Positions 22,416-32,000 of a stretch of 64,000 nucleotides of DNA are shown in pieces (within the stretch, counting starts at the first letter, position 1; every line of letters starts with the position of its first letter). Source of the stretch: Archangium sp. GTDB taxonomy: Bacteria > Myxococcota > Myxococcia > Myxococcales > Myxococcaceae. The position numbers were made by a program, and so were the translations under genes. Under the pieces are notes generated by a model that worked only from the letters and a program-made list of their open reading frames with translations, had not been told where the DNA came from and did not search any database. The DNA lies in the NCBI GenBank assembly GCA_022843845.1, contig JALHMW010000001.1, forward strand, positions 248,001 to 312,000, given 5' to 3'.

Positions 22416-24218
22416 GTGCTGAAGCTGATCATCGAAGACGACGAAGGCCGCAAGACCGTCGTCCCTTTCGTACGGGACGAGATCACCATTGGTCGGCAAG
22501 AGGGCAACACCATCCGCTTGACCGAGCGGAACGTGTCTCGTCGTCATGCCCGCTTGTTGCGGCAGAGCGTGAATGTCCTCATCGAGGACCTCGGCAGCTA
22601 CAACGGCATCAAGGTCAACGGCGATCGCATCACCGGCCAGGTCCAGGTGCAGGACGGCGACCTGATTCAGATCGGTGACTACGACCTGGCGATTCAGCGC
22701 GAAGAAGAAGCGCGCGCTGCTGCCGCCTCGTCTGCCACCGTGCCGCTCGACCCGTCACGTGCCCCGACGGCCCTGGCCACCGCCACCGTGAAGTTGCCCG
22801 ACCCGGGCGCCACGATGCCGTCGCTCCCGGTCGTCAACGTGCCCGAGGCGTCTGAAGACGACATTCAAGACCTGCCCGCCGCCGATGAGCCGCCGAGGCA
22901 CCAGTCGACCGCCGTCATTCGCATCGATCAGGTCGCCGGCAGCCGGCCCCAGCGCACGGTGCAGGCGCTCGACGCGAACGAGGCTCCACGCCTCGTGGTG
23001 CTGAACACCGACTTCGCTGGCCGCGAGTTCCCCTGCGTTCGCACCGAGCTGCGCATCGGCCGCACCGACGACAACGACATCGCCATCGATCACCGCTCGC
23101 TCTCGCGCACGCACTGCAAGCTGGTGCGCGAAGACACGGGCGAGTGGAAGATCATCGATCTGCAGTCTGCCAACGGCCTCATGGTGAACGGTGAGCCGTA
23201 CGCCCAGGTGACGCTGCGCATCGGCGACGTGCTCGAGCTCGGCCACTTGAAGATGAAGTTCGTGGCGGCCGGCGACGCGGTCACCATCAACTCTGGCACC
23301 TCGAAGGTCGCCTCCGAGAGCAGCAGGCCCTCGTCGTCGAAGGGCCCGCTCATCGCCGTGGTGCTGGCGCTGCTCGTCGTCGTCATCGGGGGCGGCGGCT
23401 ACGTGATGATGAAGAGCGGCAGCACGACCGACCCGAAGCCGGTCAAGCCTGTCACGCCAGTCGACCCCGTGGTCGACCCCATCAAGGTCGTCGAGAACCC
23501 GACGGTCGAGCCGAAGCCGCCAGACGACCGGCCGAAGTCGAACCAGGTCGACGTCGAGCAGAAGAACGACAAGCTGATCGCCGACGCTGAAGCCTCCATC
23601 GCCAGCGGCGACCTGACGACGGCCGAGGGCTACCTGCAGCAGTGCAAGGTCGGTGCGTCGCTGTGCCCGAAGGCGCAGGCGATGCTGGGCCAGCTGTCGA
23701 GCGAGAAGGGGTACCTCGCGGCCCTCAATGAGGCGAAGAAGGCGCTCGACAAGGGCGACCTGAAGGCCGCCGGAGTCGCGCTCGACAACGCACGCCAGAC
23801 CAAGCTCCTCAAGGCAAAGCTGACCGAACTCGATCAACAGCGAAGCGTCGCTGTCGAGGCGCTGGTGGCCGCGAACGCGAACAAGCCGCCCGTCGTGAAG
23901 CCAGCGCAGCCCGACCCGAACGTGGTGAACGAGGCGAAGAAGGCCCAGATCGACAAGCTGCTGGCGGACGCGAAGGAAGCCAAGACGAACGGGACCTTCA
24001 AGACCGCCATCGAACTCCTGCAGAAGTGCTTGTCCATCGACAGCAAGAACCCCAACTGCACCGTGAGCCTCGCGTCGACCTACGCGACTCGCGGCAGCAA
24101 GGAGAACAACGAGGAAGACAACAAGAGGGCTAAGCAGCTGTACGAGCAGTTCTTGAAGATCGCCGCACCCGACGACACTCGTCGGACGCGCGTCAAAGAT
24201 ATCCTCGACGGCAAATAG
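22416..24218 (+). CDS. Double-FHA membrane protein with TPR-like C-terminus
   Basis: It begins at GTG (VLKLIIEDDEGRK), 600 residues. FHA1 at about 1-95 has IGRQEGNTIRL, NVSRRHARL and GSYNGIKVNG; FHA2 at about 190-280 has IGRTDDNDIAI, SLSRTHCKL and SANGLMVNG. Both keep the Gly-Arg, Ser/Arg-His and Asn residues that bind phosphothreonine. A TM segment (LIAVVLALLVVVIGGGGYVM) and a Pro-rich spacer (VKPVTPVDPVVDPIK) lead to helical TPR-like repeats. It is a probable reader of the Ser/Thr kinases encoded nearby. The receiver-HTH gene starts 13 bases downstream. Confidence 0.93.
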   Translation: MLKLIIEDDEGRKTVVPFVRDEITIGRQEGNTIRLTERNVSRRHARLLRQSVNVLIEDLGSYNGIKVNGDRITGQVQVQDGDLIQIGDYDLAIQREEEARAAAASSATVPLDPSRAPTALATATVKLPDPGATMPSLPVVNVPEASEDDIQDLPAADEPPRHQSTAVIRIDQVAGSRPQRTVQALDANEAPRLVVLNTDFAGREFPCVRTELRIGRTDDNDIAIDHRSLSRTHCKLVREDTGEWKIIDLQSANGLMVNGEPYAQVTLRIGDVLELGHLKMKFVAAGDAVTINSGTSKVASESSRPSSSKGPLIAVVLALLVVVIGGGGYVMMKSGSTTDPKPVKPVTPVDPVVDPIKVVENPTVEPKPPDDRPKSNQVDVEQKNDKLIADAEASIASGDLTTAEGYLQQCKVGASLCPKAQAMLGQLSSEKGYLAALNEAKKALDKGDLKAAGVALDNARQTKLLKAKLTELDQQRSVAVEALVAANANKPPVVKPAQPDPNVVNEAKKAQIDKLLADAKEAKTNGTFKTAIELLQKCLSIDSKNPNCTVSLASTYATRGSKENNEEDNKRAKQLYEQFLKIAAPDDTRRTRVKDILDGK

Positions 24219-24230
24219 CGAGGGGCAAGC

Positions 24231-24836
24231 GTGCGCGGCTCACCACAGATCAAGATCCTGGTCGTCGACGACGAACCTGACAACGCGCAGCTCTTCGACG
24301 CGCTCCTGACGCGCGAGGGCTATGGCGTCGTCACCTTGTCAGACCCCACGAAGGTGATGCCGATGCTCAAGGAGCACGACTTTCACCTGGTGATCCTCGA
24401 CGTGATGATGCCGAAGATGAGCGGCACCGAGGTGCTGGAGCAGATTCGCACCTTCGACGACGACATCGCGGTGATCGTCGCGACGGGCTTCCCGACGGTG
24501 GAGTCAGCGGTGGCCAGCCTCAAGAACGCCGCCAGTGACTACGTGCGCAAGCCGGTCGAGCCGCCGGTCTTCATCGAGACCGTCAAGCGCGTGCTCGACA
24601 AGAAGGGCATCACCCGCGACCCCGAGGCCGAGCTGCACCGCGGCATCGGCCGCTTCATTCGTGAAGGGCGCACCCGCCAGAACCTGACGCTCAAGCAGCT
24701 CGCGCGTCGCACGGGGCTGTCGGTCTCGTTGCTGTCACAGATCGAGCGCGCCGAGTCGTCGGCGTCGATCGCGTCGCTGTATCGAATCGCCTCGGCGCTC
24801 CGCGTTCGCATGAGCGAGCTGTTCGCCGACGTCTGA
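24231..24836 (+). CDS. Receiver domain fused to XRE-type helix-turn-helix
   Basis: The GTG start has GAGGGG 5 bases upstream. The protein has 201 residues. Receiver at about 5-122: acidic pair VVDDEPDN, phospho-acceptor Asp in LVILDVMMPKMSG, Thr in VIVATGFP and Lys in VRKPVE. The C-terminal part at about 137-198 is an XRE/HTH-3 fold (IRRFI-type start, TLKQLARRTGLSVSLLSQIERA). Receivers are usually joined to OmpR, NarL or NtrC outputs, so this pairing is uncommon. It is very probably co-transcribed with the FHA protein. The cognate histidine kinase is not evident in the window. Confidence 0.92.
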   Translation: MRGSPQIKILVVDDEPDNAQLFDALLTREGYGVVTLSDPTKVMPMLKEHDFHLVILDVMMPKMSGTEVLEQIRTFDDDIAVIVATGFPTVESAVASLKNAASDYVRKPVEPPVFIETVKRVLDKKGITRDPEAELHRGIGRFIREGRTRQNLTLKQLARRTGLSVSLLSQIERAESSASIASLYRIASALRVRMSELFADV

Positions 24837-24841
24837 CGCGC

Positions 24842-25609
24842 CTACTCGCCTCGAAACCGCGGCGCGCGCTTCTCGAGGATCGAGAGCCGGCCCTCGGCCG
24901 CGTCGGCGCTGTTGAACGAACGTCGACGCACCGCCTGGTAGTCGGCCAGCGCTGCGTCTGACACCTCGCCATGCGAGAGCAACGACAGCCCCTGCTTGAG
25001 GCCCGCGACCGCCAGCGGCGCATTGCCGGCAAGCTCGGTGCACAAGCGCTCGGCCTCGGCGACCGGCGCGTCGGAAACGGTGTCGACGAGGCCACGGCGC
25101 AGGGCTTCGTCGGCCGTGACTCTTCGGCCGGTCAGGAACAGGTACCGCGTCGTCGCGTCACCGACCTTCGCGCGGAAGCGATCGAGCCCGTTGAGCGAGT
25201 ACACGACGCCGAGGCGCGCGGGCGGCATCGACAGCACGGCGCGCGCGCCCGCGACGCGGAAGTCACACGCGAGGGCGAGCTCACAGGCCGCGCCAAAGGC
25301 CGGCCCATCGATGGCGGCGACGCTCGGCGCCGGGTGATGCATCAGGCGATCGAGCACCTCGCTCAGCCGCTCGTCGGGCAGCCGCTCGCCTTCACCGTAC
25401 GTCGACAGATCGTTGAGATCCCACCCGGCGCTGAAGATGCCGTCGCCCTCGCCAAGCACGAGGAAGGCGCGCACGCCCGAGGCCTGCGTGACAGCGGCAT
25501 CGAGCTGCTGAAGCAGCGTGGAGTCGATGGCGTTCTTCCGACCCGGGTTCGAGAGCGTCAACGCCCGCACCCCGCCCGCCCGATCTTCGACGCGCAGCGC
25601 GGCCGGCAC
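24842..25609 (-). CDS. Crotonase-fold (enoyl-CoA hydratase/isomerase family) protein
   Basis: This 255-residue protein starts at a GTG three bases after the biotin-carrier stop. The oxyanion-hole segments IFSAGWDLNDLS and IDGPAFGAACELALACDFRVA are clear, and the Glu in CELAL corresponds to the first catalytic Glu of crotonase. The position of the second catalytic Glu (normally PE) is Pro in LSMPPARLGVVYS. A standard two-Glu hydratase is therefore doubtful; isomerase, lyase or another crotonase reaction is possible. The tight coupling to biotin-carrier and biotin-carboxylase genes suggests acyl-CoA metabolism such as amino-acid or odd-chain breakdown. Confidence 0.88.
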   Translation of the reverse strand: MPAALRVEDRAGGVRALTLSNPGRKNAIDSTLLQQLDAAVTQASGVRAFLVLGEGDGIFSAGWDLNDLSTYGEGERLPDERLSEVLDRLMHHPAPSVAAIDGPAFGAACELALACDFRVAGARAVLSMPPARLGVVYSLNGLDRFRAKVGDATTRYLFLTGRRVTADEALRRGLVDTVSDAPVAEAERLCTELAGNAPLAVAGLKQGLSLLSHGEVSDAALADYQAVRRRSFNSADAAEGRLSILEKRAPRFRGE

Positions 25610-25612
25610 GGC

Positions 25613-25825
25613 TCAGCCCAGGACGATCAGCACGTCGCCTTCGCTGACCGACTGCGCCTCGGCGCAGCGGATCTCTTTGACGACGCCGGGGTCGGTCGCC
25701 TCGACGGGCATCTCCATCTTCATCGACTCGAGGATCACGAGGGTGTCACCCGCGTTCACCTGCTGCCCGACCTTGCACTCGATCTTCCACACGGTACCGG
25801 TGATGTGTGCAGTCACGTCAGCCAT
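25613..25825 (-). CDS. Small biotin/lipoyl-binding carrier protein (70 aa)
   Basis: MADVTAHITGTVWKIE opens a protein of only 70 residues that is a bare biotinyl domain. The biotinylation motif ESMKMEM places the modified Lys at residue 36. Stand-alone carriers of this size are known in actinobacteria, whereas AccB-type carriers have a long N-terminal extension. It lies 25 bases after the biotin carboxylase gene and should be carboxylated by it. It would need a carboxyltransferase, which is not found next door. The true start was taken at the internal ATG because the longer open frame overlaps the carboxylase. Confidence 0.92.
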   Translation of the reverse strand: MADVTAHITGTVWKIECKVGQQVNAGDTLVILESMKMEMPVEATDPGVVKEIRCAEAQSVSEGDVLIVLG

Positions 25826-25850
25826 CGTTTGCTCCAGAGAAAAGGTGAGG

Positions 25851-27200
25851 TCAGGGCTTCGCGTGGTGTTCAAGGAACTTCGTGTCGAGGCGGCCGGCGA
25901 CGAAGGCCTCGGCCTCGAGGATGCGCAGGTGCAGCGGCACGTTGTGCTTGATGCCTTCGATGCGGAAGTTCGAGAGCGCTTCTTTCGCGCGAGCAATCGC
26001 CTGGGCGCGGGTGTCACCCGTGATGATCAGCTTGGCGATCATCGGGTCGTAGTTCGGCGTCACCGTGTTGCCTTCGGCGTAGCCCGCGTCGAGGCGCACG
26101 CCGGGCCCCGTGGGCGGCTGGAACACCTTGAGCGGCCCGGGTGACGGGAAGAACTTCACCGGGTCCTCCGCGTAGATGCGGAACTCGAGCGCGTGGCCCT
26201 TTCGGGTGATCTCGCTCTGCTGCAGCGTCAACGTCTCTCCGGCCGCGATGCGGAACTGCCAGCCGATGAGATCGACGCCGGTGGTGAGCTCGGTGACCGG
26301 GTGCTCGACCTGCAGCCGCGCGTTCATCTCGATGAAGTAGACCTTGCCCTCGGAGTACAGCAGCTCGACCGTACCGGCGTTGGCGTAGCCGAAGGCCTTC
26401 GCGGCTTTGAGGCCGGCGTCGAAGAGCTGCTGGCGCACGTCGGCGTTCTGGCCATCGAGGAAGAGCGGGCTGCCGGCCTCTTCGACCACCTTCTGGTGCC
26501 GGCGCTGAATCGAGCACTCGCGCTCGAGGATGTGGAGCGTGTGCCCTTTGAGATCGCCGAGGATCTGCACCTCGAGGTGGCGAGGCGCGGCGAAGTAGCG
26601 CTCGAGGTAGACGGTGTCGCGGCTGAAGGCGGCGCGCGCGCGATCGACGCAGGCGCGGAACACCTTCTCGAGCTCGGCGGGCGTGTTGGCGACGGCCATG
26701 CCGATGCCGCCTCCACCACCCGCGGCCTTGCAGAGGATCGGGTAGCCAATGCGCTCGGCCTCGGCGAGCGCGGTCGCGACGTCGGGTATGGTGTCTTTCG
26801 AGCCCGGAACGATCGGCACGCCGGCCTCGGCGACCAGGCGGCGCGCCTCGCTCTTGTCCTTCATGCGCAGCATCGCCTCGGGCGGCGGGCCAACGAAGGC
26901 GATGCCGTTGTCGGCGACCGTCTTCGCGAACTCGGCGTTCTCCGAGATGAAGCCGTAGCCGGGGTGAATCGCCTCGGCCTTCGTCTGCTTCGCCGCTTCC
27001 AGAAGCGCCGCGACGTTCAGGTAGCTGTCCTTCGCGGGCGCAGGCCCGAGGCGCACGGCCTCGTCGGCTTCCTTCACGAACGGCAGCTCGGCGTCGGCGT
27101 CGGAGTACACGGCGACGGTCTGCATGCCCATGCCGCGGGCAACGGTGATGATGCGGCGGGCGATCTCTCCACGATTGGCGACGAGGATCTTCTTGAACAT
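25851..27200 (-). CDS. accC: Biotin carboxylase subunit of an acyl-CoA/acetyl-CoA carboxylase
   Basis: This protein starts MFKKILVANRGEIARRI and has 449 residues, the normal AccC length. It has the ATP-grasp layout: HPGYGFISENAEFA, the Gly-rich loop KAAGGGGGIGM, ERECSIQRRHQKVVEEAG and EMNARLQVEHPVTE, the last holding the metal and catalytic residues. It carboxylates the biotin on the carrier encoded next. GAGAGG sits just before the ATG. Whether the complete enzyme works on acetyl-CoA, propionyl-CoA or another acyl-CoA depends on a carboxyltransferase that is elsewhere. Confidence 0.95.
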   Translation of the reverse strand: MFKKILVANRGEIARRIITVARGMGMQTVAVYSDADAELPFVKEADEAVRLGPAPAKDSYLNVAALLEAAKQTKAEAIHPGYGFISENAEFAKTVADNGIAFVGPPPEAMLRMKDKSEARRLVAEAGVPIVPGSKDTIPDVATALAEAERIGYPILCKAAGGGGGIGMAVANTPAELEKVFRACVDRARAAFSRDTVYLERYFAAPRHLEVQILGDLKGHTLHILERECSIQRRHQKVVEEAGSPLFLDGQNADVRQQLFDAGLKAAKAFGYANAGTVELLYSEGKVYFIEMNARLQVEHPVTELTTGVDLIGWQFRIAAGETLTLQQSEITRKGHALEFRIYAEDPVKFFPSPGPLKVFQPPTGPGVRLDAGYAEGNTVTPNYDPMIAKLIITGDTRAQAIARAKEALSNFRIEGIKHNVPLHLRILEAEAFVAGRLDTKFLEHHAKP

Positions 27201-27252
27201 GGGCCTCTCGAGCGGGACGCGCACCGTACCACGCGCGATTCCCGTCACTTGG

Positions 27253-27281
27253 CGAATACCCACGGCCCCGCGGCGTGACAA
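27253..27281 (-). promoter_or_regulatory. Putative sigma-70-type promoter for the biotin carboxylase operon
   Basis: On the minus strand TTGTCA (5 of 6 to the -35 consensus) and TATTCG (3 of 6 to the -10) are 17 bases apart. The -10 lies about 53 bases before the carboxylase ATG. The match is moderate and GC-rich genomes give few such pairs by chance in gaps, but nothing else confirms it. Confidence 0.4.
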
Positions 27282-27335
27282 CCGCTTTCCCGTTGCCGTT
27301 CGACCGAAAGTGGATCGACGCGGCGACCGCGAGGT

Positions 27336-27728
27336 ATGAGGCGGCCGATGCCGCGCCGTCGCTCCAAGCCCGCTCAGGTGTACTCGCTCGCCGAGGCCCG
27401 ACTCGCCCGACGGCTGACGACCTACCGCGAACGGCTCGAGCGCGTCATTCGCTCCAACCGGCGCGCGATCGGCAAGCTGTACACGTCGGGCTCGCTGTTC
27501 ACGAAGGCCGGCGCACGTGCTGGGCGAGATCTGCTGACGGCGCACGAGCACCTGCTCCGCGTCGTCACCCTGCTCGAGCGGTTCGGCAACGTGGGCGACG
27601 TGCCCGCGCCGAAGTCGTCGAAGGAGATCGAGGCGGTCTTCGTCGAGCTCGACACCCTGCTCGACCGCACCGGAGAGCTGACGGCACAGACGTCGTTGTT
27701 GATGGGCGATCTCAAGCCCGAGCGGTGA
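27336..27728 (+). CDS. Small helical protein of unknown function
   Basis: It has 130 residues if the first ATG is used; an ATG 12 bases later has GAGG at better spacing and may be the true start. The basic N-terminus (MPRRRSKPAQ) is followed by long amphipathic helices rich in Arg, Leu and Glu (RLARRLTTYRERLERVIRSN; LLTAHEHLLRVVTLLERFG), suggesting a helical bundle or coiled coil. No signal or membrane segment is seen. I do not recognise the family. The gene is divergent from the carboxylase and convergent with fadL. Confidence 0.65.
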   Translation: MRRPMPRRRSKPAQVYSLAEARLARRLTTYRERLERVIRSNRRAIGKLYTSGSLFTKAGARAGRDLLTAHEHLLRVVTLLERFGNVGDVPAPKSSKEIEAVFVELDTLLDRTGELTAQTSLLMGDLKPER

Positions 27729-27766
27729 GTCTCGAGGCGCGGGAGGTCTCAACCTCAGCCGCCTTC

Positions 27767-27846
27767 ATCGCGTGACGCAGCGGCTCGAGCTCCTCGGCGA
27801 CTGGTGCGACTCGATCAGGCGATCGGCCGCTGTGGCATCACGCGGT
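27767..27846. terminator. Long imperfect stem-loop between convergent genes
   Basis: CGCGTGA (27769-27775) pairs with TCACGCG (27838-27844), and CAGCGGC (27778-27784) pairs with GCCGCTG (27826-27832). They are separated by an internal loop, and the terminal loop is about 41 bases. The structure fills most of the 120-base gap between the small helical-protein gene and fadL. It may end transcripts from both sides; no T-run is present on either strand. Confidence 0.45.
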
Positions 27847-27848
27847 GA

Positions 27849-29045
27849 TCACCAGCGGTAGCCGGCGTTGAGGCCGACCACCTGCGCGCTGCCCGAGTAG
27901 GTGCCGCTGAACCCCGGCGCCGTGCTCGCCTGCGGGACGAGAATGACGAACTGGTAGCCAGCGTCGAGGTTGAGCCCGAACTCGAAGCGGTAGCCGACGC
28001 CTGCACAGAAGCGCACGCGTGAGGCGTCAGGGAGATCCGGAGTCAGCGTGTCGGTCGGCGTCGCGGCTTCGTCGTAGACGGCGCCGAGCCGCGCCTGAAT
28101 GCGGTTGGTGACGTCGTACTCCGCGCCCAGGTGCACCGACATGGTGTCGCGCCACCGCTTCGGCAACGGGTTGTCGAGGTCCTTGCTCTCGAAGTCGATG
28201 AAGAGCTGGCGGAACGAGCTCCAGGTGATGACGTTCAGGTCGAGGCCGACGCGCAGCCGCGGCGTTGCCTTGAAGCCGAGGCCGACCGTCGCGACGTCGG
28301 GCATCGTGACGCTGGCGATGATGGGTTGATCGGCGAGGCGCGACTGGAACTCTGGAGGCACGTTGCCAAAGTGCGCGCGGCCCGAGAACCGCAACGGCAC
28401 GTTGGAGCGCCAGGTGAACCCGAACGTGAGCCGATCCTCCACGATGGTGCCCTGCACGCCTGCATTCCAGCCCACGCCCCACGCGTCTCCGCCGAGCGAG
28501 ACCTTGCCTTCGGAATCGATGAACGGCAGCGCGCGCTCGATGGCGACGGTGCCGCGGAGGATCTGCAGGCCCGCGCCGATCTTGAACCGTGGGTGAATGC
28601 GGTACGCGATCGTCGGGTTGAAGGCGAACGTCTGCACGTTCGATGACAGGGCGCGTCCCCTGCCCTCCCAGCCGTCGGGCCACGTCGCGCCGGCGCCGAA
28701 GGGGTTGAAGATGCCGACCCCGATCGAGAGATCGTCGGTGATGCCCCAGGCGACGTTGAGGTTGATGGGCGTCGAGAGCCGCGTGAGCGTCTGGCTGCTG
28801 ACGCCCGTCGTGTCGGAGGTGAAGACGACGGCAGGGAGCACGATCGTGAGCCCAGCCTGTACGTCGAAGCCCTTTCGGCCAGCGAGGCCGGCGGGGTTGT
28901 AGACGATCGCCGAGGCGTCATCGGTCAGCGCCGTCACCGCGATGCCCATGCCGGCCGCGCGCGCGTGGTGCGTCTCGAGGCGGAAGCCGCTGGCGAACGA
29001 CGTCGCGGCGATCAGGAGCCCGAGGAGGAGTGCAGTTCGCGTCAT
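27849..29045 (-). CDS. fadL: FadL/OmpP1-family outer-membrane fatty-acid transporter
   Basis: This 398-residue protein has signal peptide MTRTALLLGLLIAATSFASG. The mature start FRLETHHARAAGMG and the hatch-region signature DDASAIVYNPAGLAG are hallmarks of the FadL/OmpP1/TodX family, and the body is a beta-barrel ending in an aromatic C-terminal strand (VVGLNAGYRW). FadL passes long-chain fatty acids through the outer membrane. The ATG overlaps the stop of the VolA-like lipase as ATGA, so the two are translationally coupled. The same pairing is known from Vibrio, where the lipase releases fatty acids for FadL uptake. Confidence 0.93.
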   Translation of the reverse strand: MTRTALLLGLLIAATSFASGFRLETHHARAAGMGIAVTALTDDASAIVYNPAGLAGRKGFDVQAGLTIVLPAVVFTSDTTGVSSQTLTRLSTPINLNVAWGITDDLSIGVGIFNPFGAGATWPDGWEGRGRALSSNVQTFAFNPTIAYRIHPRFKIGAGLQILRGTVAIERALPFIDSEGKVSLGGDAWGVGWNAGVQGTIVEDRLTFGFTWRSNVPLRFSGRAHFGNVPPEFQSRLADQPIIASVTMPDVATVGLGFKATPRLRVGLDLNVITWSSFRQLFIDFESKDLDNPLPKRWRDTMSVHLGAEYDVTNRIQARLGAVYDEAATPTDTLTPDLPDASRVRFCAGVGYRFEFGLNLDAGYQFVILVPQASTAPGFSGTYSGSAQVVGLNAGYRW

Positions 29046-32000
29046 GGCGTCACCGGAGCGTTCGCAGGCGTCATGCCAGTCGAGAGGAACTGCGCGAGCT
29101 GCGACTGCGCCACGAAGGTCGCGCACGTGCTGGCGTTGAACGACATCGTCGTCGCGTCGCACTCCGGGTTGATGTCAGGCGTGCCGGGAGGCCCTCCGGG
29201 GTTGAGCAGGAAGCCGTGCCGCGCGGCAGCCGGCCAGGTCGTCGGGAAGCGTCCAGCCGTTGCGGTGCCGGTGTGCGAGGCGAACTGGAACCACGAGAGC
29301 CGCGACGCGTTGGACGACCGAAGCCCCGCGCGGAGCAGCTTCGTGGTTCCGGCGTTCGGCCAGCTTGTGTCGCCTTCGACCGACGAGACGAAGACGCGGC
29401 GGTTGGCGTTGGACGACTCGAGCGCGGCGCGGATCAGGTTCTGCGGATCGGCGGGGTCGAGGATGGTCTTCGCGAGCACGAGGAAGGCGTCGAAGCTGGC
29501 CGTGCCTGGGCTGGAGCCGACGCCTGCGAGCAACACCGTGCGCTGGGCGGTGAAGGCTGGTGACGTCAGCACCGCCTCGAGCGGGTCCACGCCGGGCACG
29601 TTGAGCGCGACGCGCGACGGAATCGGGTTCGCCGCCGCAAAGACGGCGCCAGTGAAACTGCCGACGCTCTGACCGACGACGTGCACCTGCGTGGCGTCGA
29701 GCGTGCCGCGCATGGCGCTGGTGAGCGAGGCGTTGAGCGAGCGAGGCCCGGTCGCGGCCAGGACCCGGAGCACCTGCGCGAGATCGGCCGCGCCTGCGTG
29801 GCGCAGGTTGTCTCGCGTGGCGAAGAGGTTCGAGGCGTCGACGAACCGGTTCCCGCTGATGGCCGGGGTTCCGTACAGGACGAACGTCGGAGCGCTCCGC
29901 ACGAACGAGCCACCTTCACAGCGCCCCGTGGCCGTGAGGCACCGCCCCTGTCCGAGCGTGAAGCAGTCGGCCGGAGCCGCGGCGCACTGGCTGGCGTTGG
30001 CCGGAACGCGGGCGACACACCGGCCCGTCGTCGCGCTGCACTCCTGGTTCACGGAATCCGCGCACGCCGCGTCGGGGCTCGCGACGCCTCGACAGTCGGA
30101 GCGGTCACCATGGAACGGCGCATCGATCGCGATCGTCGCGACGCCTTCCACCGCGAACGCGTCGGCGACGAAGAGCACGTCTGCGCGTGACCGGCCCAGG
30201 CCATGGTTGAAGATGGCGACCGGAAAACCAGCCGGCGGCACCGGCCCTGTCGGCAACGTCACCGTGAAGAGCGCGGCGCGGGTCTGCCACTGCGACGGAT
30301 CGGCGTTGAAGGTTCCACCCGGGCCGGTCAGCACGTGCGGCAGGGTCAGCTCACCTTCGAGAAGGCTCCCGATCGCCGAGTTCTTGACGCCCGCAGCGAT
30401 CAACGCCGGTCGGGTCACTGCGCTGGTGTCGACCAGCCACTCCACCGTGGTCGGCAGCGTCGAGGCGTTCACGCCCGCGGTGATCGCGCGAAGCGGCGCC
30501 GTCACGCTCTGCGTCGTGAAACAGAACCCGAGCGCCATGGAGCTTCGTGGACGACCGGCCGCTTCGAGCCGGTCGAGACAGCCACGAAACCGGCGACGCA
30601 CGAACTCCAACTGCGCCGCCTGCGTGTTCGACACGAGCGGAATCGTGCTGGCACCCGTCGCGTCGACGAGCGGGTTCCTCGAGCGGACGAGCGCGAAGGT
30701 CGGTGAGGCCATGACGGCGCGATTTCGAACGTCGCGGGTCTCGGTGGTGACGAACGCTCCGTACCGGCTGGCTTCGTCGAGCGGCAGCTGCGGCACCCAC
30801 TGCAGCTGCTCCGGTTGGTCGATCACCCCGGCGTCGTTCATCGAGGACGCGCAGTTGAGGCAAACGCGCACCGAGGGCAGTCGCGCGCCACCGTCGGCGA
30901 GCGTGGCGGGAGGGCCGTCGAGCCTGATCAACCCGGCTCCAGTGGCCAGCGAGCCCGCGTCGATCGCGCCGACGTCGAGCGCACCGAGGAGCGTCGAGTT
31001 CTCACTCACCATCGGTGCGGTCGTCGAGAAGCCGTCGAGCGTGTTGAGGCCACCGAGGAGCTGCGCCTGGGCCACGCTCGCGCCGCCAGGAATCGGGAGT
31101 GACAACCGGACACCGGGCACCGCGTCGTCTCCGGGCGCGCCGCCATCAGGCAGCAGGGCGAGCTGCGTTCCGCCATCGACCACCGTGTTTCCGCGCAGCA
31201 GCTGGTTGTTCGGGAACGGCATGACGCCCTGGGCGAGATCGAAGGTGAGCTCGGGCTGATCGACGGTCCGGAACACCCACAGCCCCGCGATGTCCTCCCG
31301 CAAGATGCCGGTCGACTCGAGTGAGTCGAAGACCGGCTTCAGCGAACGCCGCACCGGCTCGAGGCTGATCGCCTGCGCGTCGCTCAACAGCGTGACCGAG
31401 CGACACGACGGGCCGACCGCTCCGCACTGCGCATCGACGAGCGAGTTCGAGAGCCGGGCGAACGAGAAGGCCTGCGACGCGACCAGCGGCTTGCCGGTGA
31501 GTGACCGAATGCCTGCAGGTCCACCCAGCACCACCACGGCGATCGAGCGGCCCTTGCCCCAGCTCCCGTTGGGCGGCGCGACGCTGAACCGGCTCGTCGC
31601 GGCATCGAACGAGATGACCGGAGCGCCCACCAGCGCCGGCCCGGAGAGCACCTGCACGCGCACGGTGTTGGTGTTCACGCTGGCGGGATCGACCGCGCCA
31701 ACGACCTCTCCCGTGGCGATCGACGCGACGGGGAAGCCGTTCAGGGTGTTCAGGTAGTCGGTGATGAACTCGGCGTATGCAGGTGAGGCTCCGGGCGGCA
31801 CGGGAGCGCTGACTCGCCCCGTCGCGGGGTTGATCGCGAGATCTGACGGCGTCGGCACTCGAGGCGGCGTCGCGGATGGGTCGAACACCAGCTCAGGCTG
31901 ATCGACCGTCGAGAACACCCACGCGCCCGCGACATCGTGCCGGCGAACGCCCTCTCCTTCGAGTCGATCGAGCAGCGGCTTGTACGTGCGGCGCAGGCTC

